Of a stretch of 16,025 bases of DNA, positions 1 to 8,569 are shown in pieces. Source of the stretch: Acidobacteriaceae bacterium (GTDB lineage Bacteria; Acidobacteriota; Terriglobia; Terriglobales; Acidobacteriaceae); the NCBI GenBank assembly GCA_030040395.1, contig JASHTU010000567.1, forward strand, positions 1-16,025. Reading direction: 5' to 3'. Numbering within the stretch: the first letter of the stretch is position 1; each line of letters opens with the position of its first letter. The notes below the pieces were generated by a model. The model did no database searches. It was given only the letters and a program-made list of their open reading frames with translations, and had not been told where the DNA came from. The translations under genes were made by a program, and so were the position numbers.

Positions 1-1183
1 GATAGCCGGTCGCTTGCGACTCCTGCAAAGTGGAGAGCTTGCCGTCGGGATTTTCGCCGCCGTGGAACATGTAAGTTCCATAGAGGTTGACGCCGGAGCC
101 CAGCATGACGGGAACCATGGCGGCAATGTCGTCTGCGTGGATCACCGGCCGGCGGTGATAGGTGTCCTCGTTGCCGCCGCCGATTTCGGCGGTGAGGTAG
201 GGCACGGTGTTTTGGAGGAAAGACTGTGCGCCTGAGGCGTCCAGGCCGCCGTTGGCGCTCGCATCCGACGCGACGCGGCTTTGAAAACGAAAGGCGTAGA
301 CTTCGGCCGGCGGGAGCTTGGTGAGTGAACTGTCCCAGGGGGCATCGGGATAGCCGCCGTAGACAGGAAGAACGGCGCGGCGCGGCACGATGGCGTTGTC
401 CCAGCCGGTGACGAAGTAGAGAGGAACATCCAATCCGCTGGCGAGCGCGATTTCTTTCAGTTGGCGAATGTGCGCTTCGCCCGCGCCGGGACCGCGCTGG
501 CTGTACTCGTTTTCGAGTTGGATGCCGATGACCGGACCCCCGTCCTTCCAAAGAAGTCCGCGGAGTTGCCGGCCAATCTGGCCGTACCAGGCGCGGACCG
601 AAGCTAGATAGGCGGGATCATTGACGCGGGTGGGACCTTGCTTGAGCACCCAATCCGGCAATCCGCCATTGCGCGCCTCGGCGTGGTCCCAAGGGCCGAT
701 GCGGGCGACAAGATACATTCCGTGCCGGGCGCAAAGCTGCGCAAAGGCGCGCAAGTCGCGCTGCCCGCTCCAGTCGAACTGGCTTTCGATTTCCTCGTGA
801 TGAATCCAAATCACGTAGGTGGCGACGATATTCACTCCCGCCGCTTTCATCTTGAGGATTTCGTCTTCCCACTGCGCTCGGGGATAACGGGAGAAGTGAA
901 ATTCGCCCATCGCCGGCAGCCATGGCTTGCCGCCCAGAGTGAGAAACCGGCTGTTGACGTCGAGCCTGACGCCGGAGGGCGACCGCGCCGAACCTTCATC
1001 GTAGAGAGCGGGAACCGGCTCGCGAGCCGGCTGGCTAGCGTCGATGCGAATTGGTGTGGCGGCTTGAGGGCGCGCGGGGGCCGCAAAAAGAAAGCCCGCC
1101 ATCGATAAGGCAGCGAGCCAAGCACGTCCACCGGCCTGCCAACCACCTGATCCTTTCGAAATTTCGCGCAAAGACAAAGGCAT
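1..1183 (-). CDS. Secreted GH35 beta-galactosidase-like glycoside hydrolase, 3' part missing
   Basis: The minus-strand frame starting at ATG 1183 stays open to the left edge, giving 394 visible codons without a stop. The N-terminus has a hydrophobic core (AWLAALSMAGFLFAA, about residues 28-42) followed by an Ala-rich cleavage region, so export is likely. The (beta/alpha)8 barrel begins near residue 75 (LGGKPWLPAMGEFHFSRYP). The GH35 signature GPVIGIQLENEY is at residues 216-227, with the acid/base glutamate in ENEY, probably E226. A second conserved glutamate, E333 in LTAEIGGG, followed by YHRRPV, is the candidate nucleophile. GH35 enzymes remove terminal beta-galactosyl residues from oligo- and polysaccharides; the exact substrate cannot be read here. 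A GGAG lies 9 nt before the ATG and supports this start. The gene diverges from the sensor kinase. Family is confident, specificity is not; the C-terminal beta-sandwich region is outside the window. Confidence 0.88.
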   Translation of the reverse strand, partial: MPLSLREISKGSGGWQAGGRAWLAALSMAGFLFAAPARPQAATPIRIDASQPAREPVPALYDEGSARSPSGVRLDVNSRFLTLGGKPWLPAMGEFHFSRYPRAQWEDEILKMKAAGVNIVATYVIWIHHEEIESQFDWSGQRDLRAFAQLCARHGMYLVARIGPWDHAEARNGGLPDWVLKQGPTRVNDPAYLASVRAWYGQIGRQLRGLLWKDGGPVIGIQLENEYSQRGPGAGEAHIRQLKEIALASGLDVPLYFVTGWDNAIVPRRAVLPVYGGYPDAPWDSSLTKLPPAEVYAFRFQSRVASDASANGGLDASGAQSFLQNTVPYLTAEIGGGNEDTYHRRPVIHADDIAAMVPVMLGSGVNLYGTYMFHGGENPDGKLSTLQESQATGY

Positions 1184-1279
1184 GAGAACAAGCTCCGTGC
1201 CCATCCGTTGTTGATTGAGCGCCGTCAGACTGCACCCGCGTCGAGAAAGATCAATGTATCGCCATACTCTCCTTTTTGA

Positions 1280-1297
1280 ATCCGCCAAAAGTCGGAT
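1280..1297. promoter_or_regulatory. 18-bp imperfect dyad, copy A (candidate operator)
   Basis: The site reads ATCCGCCAAAAGTCGGAT, with 5-base arms ATCCG/CGGAT around an 8-base centre. It starts 97 bp upstream of the glycosidase ATG. Seventeen of 18 bases recur at 8570-8587 upstream of the TonB-dependent receptor, in the same orientation relative to that gene. On the minus strand the site contains TTGGCG, which could double as a -35 element. I do not recognise the motif as the site of a known regulator; the operator role is inferred from symmetry, position and recurrence. Confidence 0.5.
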
Positions 1298-1557
1298 GGC
1301 GGGATTTCCGAGGCCAGCGGTCGCAGCTTCATCTCGCTTCGCGGTATACTACGGCAAAACCAGAGATCGCCGTGTTTTGCCCAATCCGCGCACGTCGCCG
1401 CTCCTTATCGCGCAACGAGGATGGCGGTCGTTGGTGGGCCTGGGTTGGCGCCACGCCAAGGGTCGCGTCGGCTTCCACCTTGCAGCCAATGACCTGTCGC
1501 TGTAGGCCCCGGGCTTGAGTGCGGGGAGTGGACAGGCGCTTTTTTCTGGTCTCGCTT

Positions 1558-1561
1558 GAGG
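1558..1561 (+). promoter_or_regulatory. Ribosome binding site of the sensor kinase
   Basis: GAGG lies 7 nt before ATG 1569, the normal spacing. It supports this ATG, which also places a signal peptide at the very N-terminus. Confidence 0.6.
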
Positions 1562-1568
1562 CGGCATT

Positions 1569-4520
1569 ATGCAAATCACTCGCCCAGCCGTGCTTTCGTT
1601 GCTCATCTGTGCATCGTTGGGTTCAGGCGCGTGGGCCGACAGTCTCGCCGGGTACACGCGCCACGTGTGGCAGGCGTCAGACGGATTGCCCGAGCAGACG
1701 GTTCAGGCGTTTGCGCAGACTGGCGATGGATATCTCTGGATCGGCGCCACGGGCGGCTTGGTGCGCTTCGATGGTGCCCATTTTACGGTCTTTGACCGCC
1801 AAAACACGCCGGCTTTGCACGAGAACAGTGTTTTTTGCCTCATGGTTTCACGCGACGGCGCGCTTTGGATCGGAACCGAAGGAGGGGGACTGGCCCGCTA
1901 TGCGCACGGCGAATTCCGCTCCTGGACTACGCGCGAGGGATTGAGCAACGATTTTGTGCGCACCCTGGCCGAAGACGCCGCCGGCAACCTGTGGGTCGGA
2001 ACCGACAATGGCCTGCTGCGGCTTGAGGATGACCGCTTTGTGCGCGTGGATGGAAAAGATGGGATTCCCGTGCTGGCCGTGCACGCGATTTACCGCGACC
2101 GGGCGGGAAGCCTGTGGGTAGGAGGATCGAAGCTGCTGCGCCTTCGCGGCGAGGCGGTGACAATCTTTACACTGCGCGGAGAAGCTAGCCAGAACCGTAT
2201 CAAGTCCATCGTGCAAACCGGCGATGGAAGCATCTGGGTGGGCACAGTTTCGGGATTGAACCGGATGGCTCCGGGCCGCGCGAGTTTTCAGCGTGTGAAG
2301 GGCATTACGGGAACTGTGCGCGTGTTGCGGCAGTCTCGCGACGGCGTGCTGTGGATTGGAACCATCGGCCAGGGAGTCTTCCAGTATATGGATGGCTCCC
2401 TGACGCAAGTGACCGCGCCCGACGCATTGCCCAGCAATACGGTCTTGAATTTCTTCGAAGACCGGGAGGAAAATTTCTGGATTGGCACGCAGTCTGGCAT
2501 GCTGCGGCTTACGCAGGCGCAGGTGCGCGTGGTCGCGCTTCCCAAGGCCAACGACTCAGATTTCGGAACCATTTATGAGGACCGCGATGGCAGCTTCTGG
2601 ATCGGCTCGACCCTGCTCTTTCGCATGCGGAGAGGGGTGGTGACACCGCAAACCCTGCCCGGGCTGAGCGGCGTTCACGTGCGCAGCGTCTACCGCGACC
2701 GCGCCGGCGCGCTCTGGGTGGGCACCGATGGCAACGGTGTCTTCCGCATTTTTGCCGGACGCACAGTGCAGTTGACCACCCGCGACGGGCTTTCCAACAA
2801 TTTTGTCCGCGCCATGGCGCAAAGCCGCGATGGGAGCATGTGGGTCGCTGCGGACGAGGGGATAAACCATATCCAATGGGAGGGAACGAGACCTCGCATC
2901 GTGAGCTACGAAATGCGCGACGGTCTCGCGTACTTCAGCACCCGGGCGCTGCTTGAAGACCGCCACGGAGACTTGTGGATCGCCACTGACCGGGGTTTGA
3001 GCCACTTGCGCCGCGGCGCGTTTGTGAGCGATGCGGCCACGACGGCCCTGGCGCAAATGAAAATTTGGGCCATTCACGAAGACGCGGATGGAGGCCTCTG
3101 GTTCGGAACCCGCAACAACGGACTCTTTCGCTTCCGCGACGGCAAGCTGGCGCATTTTTCGGCCGGCGACGGGCTGGCCGATAATGCGATCTACCAGATT
3201 CTCGAAGATGGCGCCGGCCATTTCTGGATGAGCGGGCCAAACGGAATCTCGCTCTTGAACCGGCGCGAGTTGGACGCGCAGACTGAAGTTTCGCCGCGGC
3301 ATTTTGCCCTCACGTTCTATTCGACCGCCGACATGCCGGCGAATTCCGAGCTCTACGGCGGCACGCAACCGTCTGGGTGCATCACCGCCGAAGGGGATGT
3401 CTGGTTCCCCAGCACCGTAGGGGCGATTCACATTGCGCCCGCGCAACGCGTTCCGCTTCCGCCGCCGCCCTTGCGCATCCAAGCGGTGCTGGCTGACGGG
3501 CTGCTCATGCGCTCCGACACGCCTGTGGTTCTGCGGCCCGGAAACGGAAGGCTGGAGTTAGTTTTCGCGCCGATCGAGCTACGCTCCCAGGATGGATTGC
3601 GCTTCCGCTACGAACTCGACGGGTTTGAAAGCGGTTGGAGCGCAACCACCGCCGCGCGCACGGCCGACTACACCAACCTGCCCGCGGGCCGCTACCGCTT
3701 TCGCGTGCAAACGTTTGAAATCAGCAATCCCAATGCGGTTGCCGAGGCTGCGATCGATGTGGTGCAGAGGCCCCTCTTTTATCGCACCTGGTGGTTCATC
3801 GCGGCGTCCATGGCCCTCCTGGCGCTTCTCGTCTATGCCGTCTACCGTTACCGGGTTCGGCACGTGCGCGCCGGCTTTGAGGCCGTGCTCGAAGAGCGAA
3901 GCCGGCTGGCGCGCGAAATGCACGACACGGTGATTCAAGGCTGTACGGGCGTATCGGCGCTGCTTGAGGCGGCGTCAATGAACAGCGCCGGCAACGGCGC
4001 GGGCTCAGGCCTTATGGATGTGGCGCGCCTGCAGTTGCGCTCCACCATCGATGAAGCTCGCGACGCCATCTGGAATCTGCGTCGCGAAGACGCCGACACC
4101 GGCAGCCTTGGTGAAAAGATCCAAAGCATGACCCGCCAGGTAAGCGGGGAGTTCGATGTTCCCGTTGCTTTTTCGCTTCGCGGCGCCCCGTTTGGCGTAA
4201 GCCATCCCGTGGCCCACGATTTGCTCATGGTGGCGCGCGAAGCCGTTTACAACGCTGCTTTGCACGGCCATCCGGCGCATATCGATGTTGCGCTCACCTA
4301 CAAGAGCGGCGAATTGATTCTTTCCCTGGCCGACGATGGTTGCGGATTCGACCCCACGCGGATCGAGCTCCAGAACGACCATCATTTCGGGCTCCAGGGA
4401 ATGCGGGAGCGGATCGAACGCTCGGGAGGAAAGTTCCGCTTGACCACCGGGATCGGCAAAGGCGTTCGCATCGAGGCGCACGTGCCGCGCCGAACGTCCT
4501 TGAAAGTAAGCGCAATATGA
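1569..4520 (+). CDS. Beta-propeller sensor histidine kinase (Reg_prop, Y_Y_Y, HisKA_3, HATPase_c)
   Basis: This membrane sensor kinase has a large periplasmic domain. A signal peptide (residues 1-23, AWA before the cut) leads into about 14 repeats with the pattern G-x-(L/F/I)WIGT-x-x-G, from near residue 57 to near 625, consistent with two seven-bladed propellers. A Y_Y_Y domain (about 670-735, with RYELDGFESGW) and one membrane helix (about 740-761) follow. The cytoplasmic part has the HisKA_3 motif EMHDTVIQG with phospho-acceptor H785, the ATPase N box REAVYNAALHG (N895), the DDGCGFD box (D922) and the FGLQGMRERI glycine motif, so it should be active. Such kinases pair with NarL/LuxR-type response regulators; none is fused or encoded in the window. 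Neighbouring glycosidase and receptor genes suggest it senses a carbohydrate-derived ligand, by analogy with propeller sensors of Bacteroidetes polysaccharide loci. Architecture is certain; ligand is inferred. Confidence 0.93.
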   Translation: MQITRPAVLSLLICASLGSGAWADSLAGYTRHVWQASDGLPEQTVQAFAQTGDGYLWIGATGGLVRFDGAHFTVFDRQNTPALHENSVFCLMVSRDGALWIGTEGGGLARYAHGEFRSWTTREGLSNDFVRTLAEDAAGNLWVGTDNGLLRLEDDRFVRVDGKDGIPVLAVHAIYRDRAGSLWVGGSKLLRLRGEAVTIFTLRGEASQNRIKSIVQTGDGSIWVGTVSGLNRMAPGRASFQRVKGITGTVRVLRQSRDGVLWIGTIGQGVFQYMDGSLTQVTAPDALPSNTVLNFFEDREENFWIGTQSGMLRLTQAQVRVVALPKANDSDFGTIYEDRDGSFWIGSTLLFRMRRGVVTPQTLPGLSGVHVRSVYRDRAGALWVGTDGNGVFRIFAGRTVQLTTRDGLSNNFVRAMAQSRDGSMWVAADEGINHIQWEGTRPRIVSYEMRDGLAYFSTRALLEDRHGDLWIATDRGLSHLRRGAFVSDAATTALAQMKIWAIHEDADGGLWFGTRNNGLFRFRDGKLAHFSAGDGLADNAIYQILEDGAGHFWMSGPNGISLLNRRELDAQTEVSPRHFALTFYSTADMPANSELYGGTQPSGCITAEGDVWFPSTVGAIHIAPAQRVPLPPPPLRIQAVLADGLLMRSDTPVVLRPGNGRLELVFAPIELRSQDGLRFRYELDGFESGWSATTAARTADYTNLPAGRYRFRVQTFEISNPNAVAEAAIDVVQRPLFYRTWWFIAASMALLALLVYAVYRYRVRHVRAGFEAVLEERSRLAREMHDTVIQGCTGVSALLEAASMNSAGNGAGSGLMDVARLQLRSTIDEARDAIWNLRREDADTGSLGEKIQSMTRQVSGEFDVPVAFSLRGAPFGVSHPVAHDLLMVAREAVYNAALHGHPAHIDVALTYKSGELILSLADDGCGFDPTRIELQNDHHFGLQGMRERIERSGGKFRLTTGIGKGVRIEAHVPRRTSLKVSAI

Positions 4521-4549
4521 AGTTGCGTAGATGGCGGCGCCATGAGGCG

Positions 4550-4583
4550 CTCCTGGGCGGGCCGATCGTCGGCTGCCCAGGAG
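4550..4583. terminator. Strong hairpin between convergent genes, possible bidirectional terminator
   Basis: Perfect 9-base arms CTCCTGGGC and GCCCAGGAG enclose a further nested stem GCCGA/TCGGC around a 3-base loop. The hairpin lies in the 75-bp gap between the kinase stop and the receptor stop. Neither strand shows a T-run right after the stem, so a classical intrinsic terminator is not proven; it may act without a U-tract or protect 3' ends. Confidence 0.5.
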
Positions 4584-4595
4584 GCTATAGAAAAG

Positions 4596-7500
4596 TTAGA
4601 AGGTGAGGTGCGCGCCGAACTCAAGCTGACGCATGCCGCCCAAAGCGGAGACGGCGCCGCCCAGGATGTCGGTGATCTGGCCGCCATTCGAGCAGTCAAT
4701 GCAGGCGTTCGGATTTGCCAGGTTGACATGGTTGAAAACGTTGCGAGCATCGGCCTCGATGGCCAACTTCATCTCTTCGCGGAGGGTGATGCTCTTGCGC
4801 AGCGTGACATCCGCGCTGAATAGTCCAGGGCCGAACAGGTTGGAGGCTCCGTTGTTGCCCCAGGTATAAGGAGCCGGGAACTGCCAGGCGCCTTCGGTAT
4901 CGCCGTTGCCCTTGAAAGTAACAGGTGAGAAGTATTGAACGTAGTGGCTCGCGGTATTCAGACCACTGGCTTTGGTGCTGAAGCTGCCAACCTTGTTGGG
5001 AAAGCAGACCCCCGTCGGATCGCCGAAGGCGACGTTACTGTAACACCCGGTGCCGAAAGTTGCTGTGTAGGGCAAGCCGCTGCCCAAGTTCAGGGTGCCG
5101 TTCAATGTGAATCCGCCGATGATGTTGTCGACAATCCCATTCGCGCTGGAAGCAAACTGCTTGCCTTTGCCGAAGGGCAGATCGTAACCGCCGTAGAGTT
5201 TGAACCAGCTCCGACGGTTATAATTGAATTCCCCCCAGTAGATGTGAGGATCATTGATGAATTGGTTGGCCGCGGTTTCACCCGTGGCGTGGGAATACGA
5301 ATAGCTGGTCTGGAACTGCAAACCCTGGTTGTAGCGCTTGTCCAGGACCAACTGGAGGGCGTTGTAATGAGCGTTGGCGGACCCGGTCATGTCGGCCTGC
5401 CATTGCCCGCAATTCGTTACTCCGGGATAGAGCTGCCCGAACCGCAGATAGAACGCATCGGCGTTGCAGGTTAGATTTTGCTGGTATCCGTACATCGGAG
5501 CATCGTCGACGTTGTAGCCCGCCCATCCGTCGCTGGGCACGGCGTGGGTGGTCTTGCTGCCGACATAACCCGCGGAAAGCGCCATCGTTGAGGTCATTTG
5601 CCATTGATAGGTCGCGTTCCACCCGTAGACGTCGGGCATAACAATTTTGTTGGTCCGGGTTCTGGGCGCCTGGCCCACGGGTAGCAGGAACATGCCGCTT
5701 GCCGGAACGACAATGTTTTGCGGCGCCGAAGGACCGGCTGCGATGTTGAGGATGGTATCGTCTAGGTTGCGTGCAGCGTCGGTCTCCAGACCATCCCCAT
5801 TGGTAAGGCTTTGGGCCTGCAGAACCGGGATGGTTTGAGTCAGCATCTGACCAAAGGTATCGCCCCAGAAGCCCGGATCGGCGTCGCGGCCAATGCCGGC
5901 CCGCAAGACCGATTTGGGCGTAAGCTGGTAGGCGATGCCGATGCGCGGCTCCAGGTAGGAGTAGTTGTTCTTGACGTTGCTCTGCAGATTCACCTGCCCG
6001 ATACCTGAAGCCTGAATCATGTCGGTCTGCCAGTTCCAGAAGCCGCCGTTCCCGGCCTTGTTGACGTGCTCCGGCCAGATGATCTGCCAGCGACCGCCGA
6101 GACTGAGAGTGAGTTTTTGCGACGCGCGCCACGTGTCCTGAACGTAGCCAAAGACACGCGGCTGAATTTCCATCGCGTCGGTGCTGGTGCTGTAATAGCG
6201 CACCATTGAGCCCGGGTTGCCGAAGAGGAAGCTGGCCAGGGCCAATCCACCAGAGTTTGACAGCGCTGTATTGGAAGATTGCGCCGCATACCAAGTGAAT
6301 TCGCCCGTCCGGTTGTCGTCGCTGGGAATGCGCAACTCCCGCAACATACGCAAATCGACACCGAACTTGATGGAGTGGCGGCCCGCGTCGTGCGTCCAGT
6401 TGTTGACAAGCTGGTACTCGTTCTCGGTCTCGTCCAGCGGGCAATTGCAGTGCAGGCCGCCGCCATTGCTGCTGCCCCAGGAAGTGAGGCCAACGCTGTC
6501 GCCGTCGAAGTAAACCGCGGAGGCGCCACCGGCATTATCGGTCAGCGTGTTCAGCCCAGCCCAGCCCAATTGGGTCATTAATGCGCTCTGTCCGTCGTAT
6601 TTGGCTTCCACGAAGGCATAATGTAGCCAGCCAAAGCGGAAATCGGTAAAGAGATTGGGACGGATGAGAACGTCTGCGCCAATGGCCATACTCTGGTTGT
6701 CGCCGCTTTCCGAACCGGCCCATCCGCCATTGCCGAAGCCCGGACCGCCGCCGGCTCCGAAGGCGCCAGGGGAGTTCTGCGAGGAACCCAGGTAGCCCCA
6801 GCGGCCAAAGACATGCAATTTATCCTTGATCTGACTGTCGATGCGGAGATCGTACTGGTTGAAGTTGTAGATTCCATCTCCGCTGGCGTCGAAGTTGTTT
6901 ACGACTGGATCGCTCGCGACATTCACGTTGGGCTTCGGAATGAGGTTCAGGAACTTGATCGCCGCTATGGACCCGGGGGTGTTCAAAAGCGAGTTCGGAA
7001 TTTGATTGTTTGGAAAGATTGTGTTGCCTGCGCCGGTGTAGTACTGGACGCCGTCGACGGTGGTAGTCGCTCCCGTGAAGGGTTGATACGCTTGCAGATT
7101 AGCGTTATAAGCCAGGTATTGGCTCAGGTCGCAGTTCGTGACTCCGGCAACGCCGCAGGTATTTTGAACCTCCTTAGTGGGCACCGTGGCAATGAACGAG
7201 TTGCCCTGCTTGGAGCGGGTTCCCTCATAGTCCCCGAAGAAGAAGAGCTTGTTCTTGAGGATGGGGCCACCGACGGTTCCGCCGAACTTGTTGTACATCG
7301 TGGGCGGAATGACCGGGCCGAGCATGCCGGGGAATGAGTACTGGGTAAAGGGATCGCGCGCCAGGTTCGCATCGCTGTGGCGGAATTCGTAGGCGCTGCC
7401 GTGGAACGTGTTGCTGCCCGATTTGGTCTGCATCACGGTAACCCCGGCGACCGCGGCTCCGAATTCGGGATCGTAATCCTGGCTGATGAACTTGGTTTCC

Positions 7501-8219
7501 TGAATCGAATCCAAGGGAGGATTGAGCACGATCTCGCCGATGAAACCGTCCTTATCGTCAGCGCCGTCAAGCACGAAACTCGAGGACTGAGGGCGTTGGC
7601 CGTTGGCCGAGACCATGACCGAGCGCTGCGGATCTTCAGCGTTTGCGTTGCTGAAGTAGCCAGGGGCGGTGCCCGGCGCCAGATAGACCAGCGCCGTGAT
7701 GTTGCGATCGATGTTAGGCATCTCGACCAGCGTTCGCGTATTGAGATTTGTGGCCACTTCAGCGCGGTCGGTGGTCAGTTGCGGCGCCACTGCTGTCACT
7801 TCGATGGTCTGAGCGGAACCGCCGACCTGCAGGCGAACGTCGAACAGTACCGCGCTATCGGCAGTGACAATGAGCGTCGCGGACGTTGCGGTCTCGAAAC
7901 CCGGCGCTTCCACTTTGACGGTGTAGGGGTCGGGGATCAGGTCGTGCACGTAGTAAGCGCCGGAGGCATTCGACTTCTCCTCGTGCTGCACGCCCTTATT
8001 CACGTCGGTCACAGTAATTGTGGCGTTCGCGACCACCGCTCCGGTCGAATCCGTAACTGTCCCGTTGATCGATCCATAAATCGCCTGCGAATGGGAGGCG
8101 GTGGCCGGGATCAAGATCAGCGCGAGCAACGCCAGCAGGCCGATCCAGTCAAATTTGCCGATTCCGCCCGGCCCTCTTCTGCTCAAGAACCAGGGGCGAG
8201 ATGAATTCCAATGCGTCAT
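4596..8219 (-). CDS. Oar-like TonB-dependent outer-membrane receptor with carboxypeptidase-regulatory domain
   Basis: This 1207-residue protein is a predicted outer-membrane beta-barrel transporter energised through TonB. A long signal peptide (about residues 1-46, core IGLLALLALILIPA) precedes a Cna-B/CarboxypepD_reg-like domain (about 47-128, with GTVTDSTGAVVANATITVTD and GAYYVHDLIPDPYTV). A TonB-box-like stretch (QTIEVTAVAP) and the plug follow. The rest is rich in alternating aromatic and polar residues, as in barrel strands. It ends in LEFGAHLTF, with the terminal phenylalanine typical of outer-membrane proteins. Size and order match the greatly expanded Oar-like receptors of Acidobacteriota, thought to import large or carbohydrate substrates. 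ATG 8219 is chosen over TTG 8225 because AAAGGAG lies 7 nt from the ATG but only 1 nt from the TTG. It converges with the sensor kinase. Substrate is unknown; the nearby GH35 gene hints at a galactose-containing glycan. Confidence 0.92.
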   Translation of the reverse strand: MTHWNSSRPWFLSRRGPGGIGKFDWIGLLALLALILIPATASHSQAIYGSINGTVTDSTGAVVANATITVTDVNKGVQHEEKSNASGAYYVHDLIPDPYTVKVEAPGFETATSATLIVTADSAVLFDVRLQVGGSAQTIEVTAVAPQLTTDRAEVATNLNTRTLVEMPNIDRNITALVYLAPGTAPGYFSNANAEDPQRSVMVSANGQRPQSSSFVLDGADDKDGFIGEIVLNPPLDSIQETKFISQDYDPEFGAAVAGVTVMQTKSGSNTFHGSAYEFRHSDANLARDPFTQYSFPGMLGPVIPPTMYNKFGGTVGGPILKNKLFFFGDYEGTRSKQGNSFIATVPTKEVQNTCGVAGVTNCDLSQYLAYNANLQAYQPFTGATTTVDGVQYYTGAGNTIFPNNQIPNSLLNTPGSIAAIKFLNLIPKPNVNVASDPVVNNFDASGDGIYNFNQYDLRIDSQIKDKLHVFGRWGYLGSSQNSPGAFGAGGGPGFGNGGWAGSESGDNQSMAIGADVLIRPNLFTDFRFGWLHYAFVEAKYDGQSALMTQLGWAGLNTLTDNAGGASAVYFDGDSVGLTSWGSSNGGGLHCNCPLDETENEYQLVNNWTHDAGRHSIKFGVDLRMLRELRIPSDDNRTGEFTWYAAQSSNTALSNSGGLALASFLFGNPGSMVRYYSTSTDAMEIQPRVFGYVQDTWRASQKLTLSLGGRWQIIWPEHVNKAGNGGFWNWQTDMIQASGIGQVNLQSNVKNNYSYLEPRIGIAYQLTPKSVLRAGIGRDADPGFWGDTFGQMLTQTIPVLQAQSLTNGDGLETDAARNLDDTILNIAAGPSAPQNIVVPASGMFLLPVGQAPRTRTNKIVMPDVYGWNATYQWQMTSTMALSAGYVGSKTTHAVPSDGWAGYNVDDAPMYGYQQNLTCNADAFYLRFGQLYPGVTNCGQWQADMTGSANAHYNALQLVLDKRYNQGLQFQTSYSYSHATGETAANQFINDPHIYWGEFNYNRRSWFKLYGGYDLPFGKGKQFASSANGIVDNIIGGFTLNGTLNLGSGLPYTATFGTGCYSNVAFGDPTGVCFPNKVGSFSTKASGLNTASHYVQYFSPVTFKGNGDTEGAWQFPAPYTWGNNGASNLFGPGLFSADVTLRKSITLREEMKLAIEADARNVFNHVNLANPNACIDCSNGGQITDILGGAVSALGGMRQLEFGAHLTF

Positions 8220-8226
8220 TGCCAAA

Positions 8227-8233
8227 CTCCTTT
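8227..8233 (-). promoter_or_regulatory. Ribosome binding site of the TonB-dependent receptor
   Basis: AAAGGAG on the minus strand lies 7 nt before ATG 8219. This near-ideal site decides the start in favour of 8219 over the in-frame TTG at 8225. Confidence 0.8.
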
Positions 8234-8335
8234 GCGGGTTAATCCTGATCGTGGTCTATGCCTCGGCGCCGAGAGGATCGCCTTTGGCTGAACAGCAGGG
8301 TGGCCGCGTTGCCCGTCTGAGTAACACAGCTCACG

Positions 8336-8350
8336 AAGAAACGCTTTCTT
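8336..8350. promoter_or_regulatory. 15-bp perfect dyad upstream of the receptor (candidate operator)
   Basis: The site AAGAAACGCTTTCTT has perfect 6-base arms around CGC and begins 117 bp upstream of the receptor start codon. The GAAA-CGC-TTTC core loosely recalls LacI-family operators, but the odd-numbered centre does not fit their usual even symmetry. No regulator gene is adjacent. Function is inferred from symmetry and position only. Confidence 0.4.
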
Positions 8351-8569
8351 TGCACAACCGAGCATGCGTACAAAAAACCCGGATCAACCACACCGAAACT
8401 CCCGAAAAATTCGCCGAGCGTCTGGATGCGGTTATCCTCTCCGGCGGCCACAACGGTCCCCGGCGCCAAGCTTCCCGTTTTACTCAAAACTCATCTCGCC
8501 ATTTCCAGACATCCGGAAGCGGCGTTTCCGAGTTGTGAGGAACTCTACGCTTATTGAATCGCGTAATGT

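Larger units (their letters stand above)
1184..1568. other. Intergenic region between divergent glycosidase and sensor kinase genes
   Basis: This 385-bp stretch separates two divergent start codons and should hold promoters for both. It contains the 18-bp dyad at 1280-1297. A TATACT at 1345-1350 could be a -10 box for the rightward kinase gene, but I see no good -35 before it. Short open frames on both strands have poor ribosome sites and arginine/proline-rich, non-protein-like translations, so I do not call a gene. Confidence 0.6.

Noticed and set aside
1215..1518. Overlapping short plus-strand frames between the GH35 gene and the kinase
   Set aside because: They have weak starts and Arg-rich translations, overlap each other in different frames, and lie over the candidate operator.
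2556..3482. A 308-codon open frame on the minus strand
   Set aside because: It is antisense to the kinase propeller; its regular pattern merely mirrors the propeller repeats.
8239..8487. An 82-codon minus-strand frame upstream of the TonB receptor
   Set aside because: It has a TTG start, no ribosome site and no recognisable features, and it covers the probable receptor promoter.
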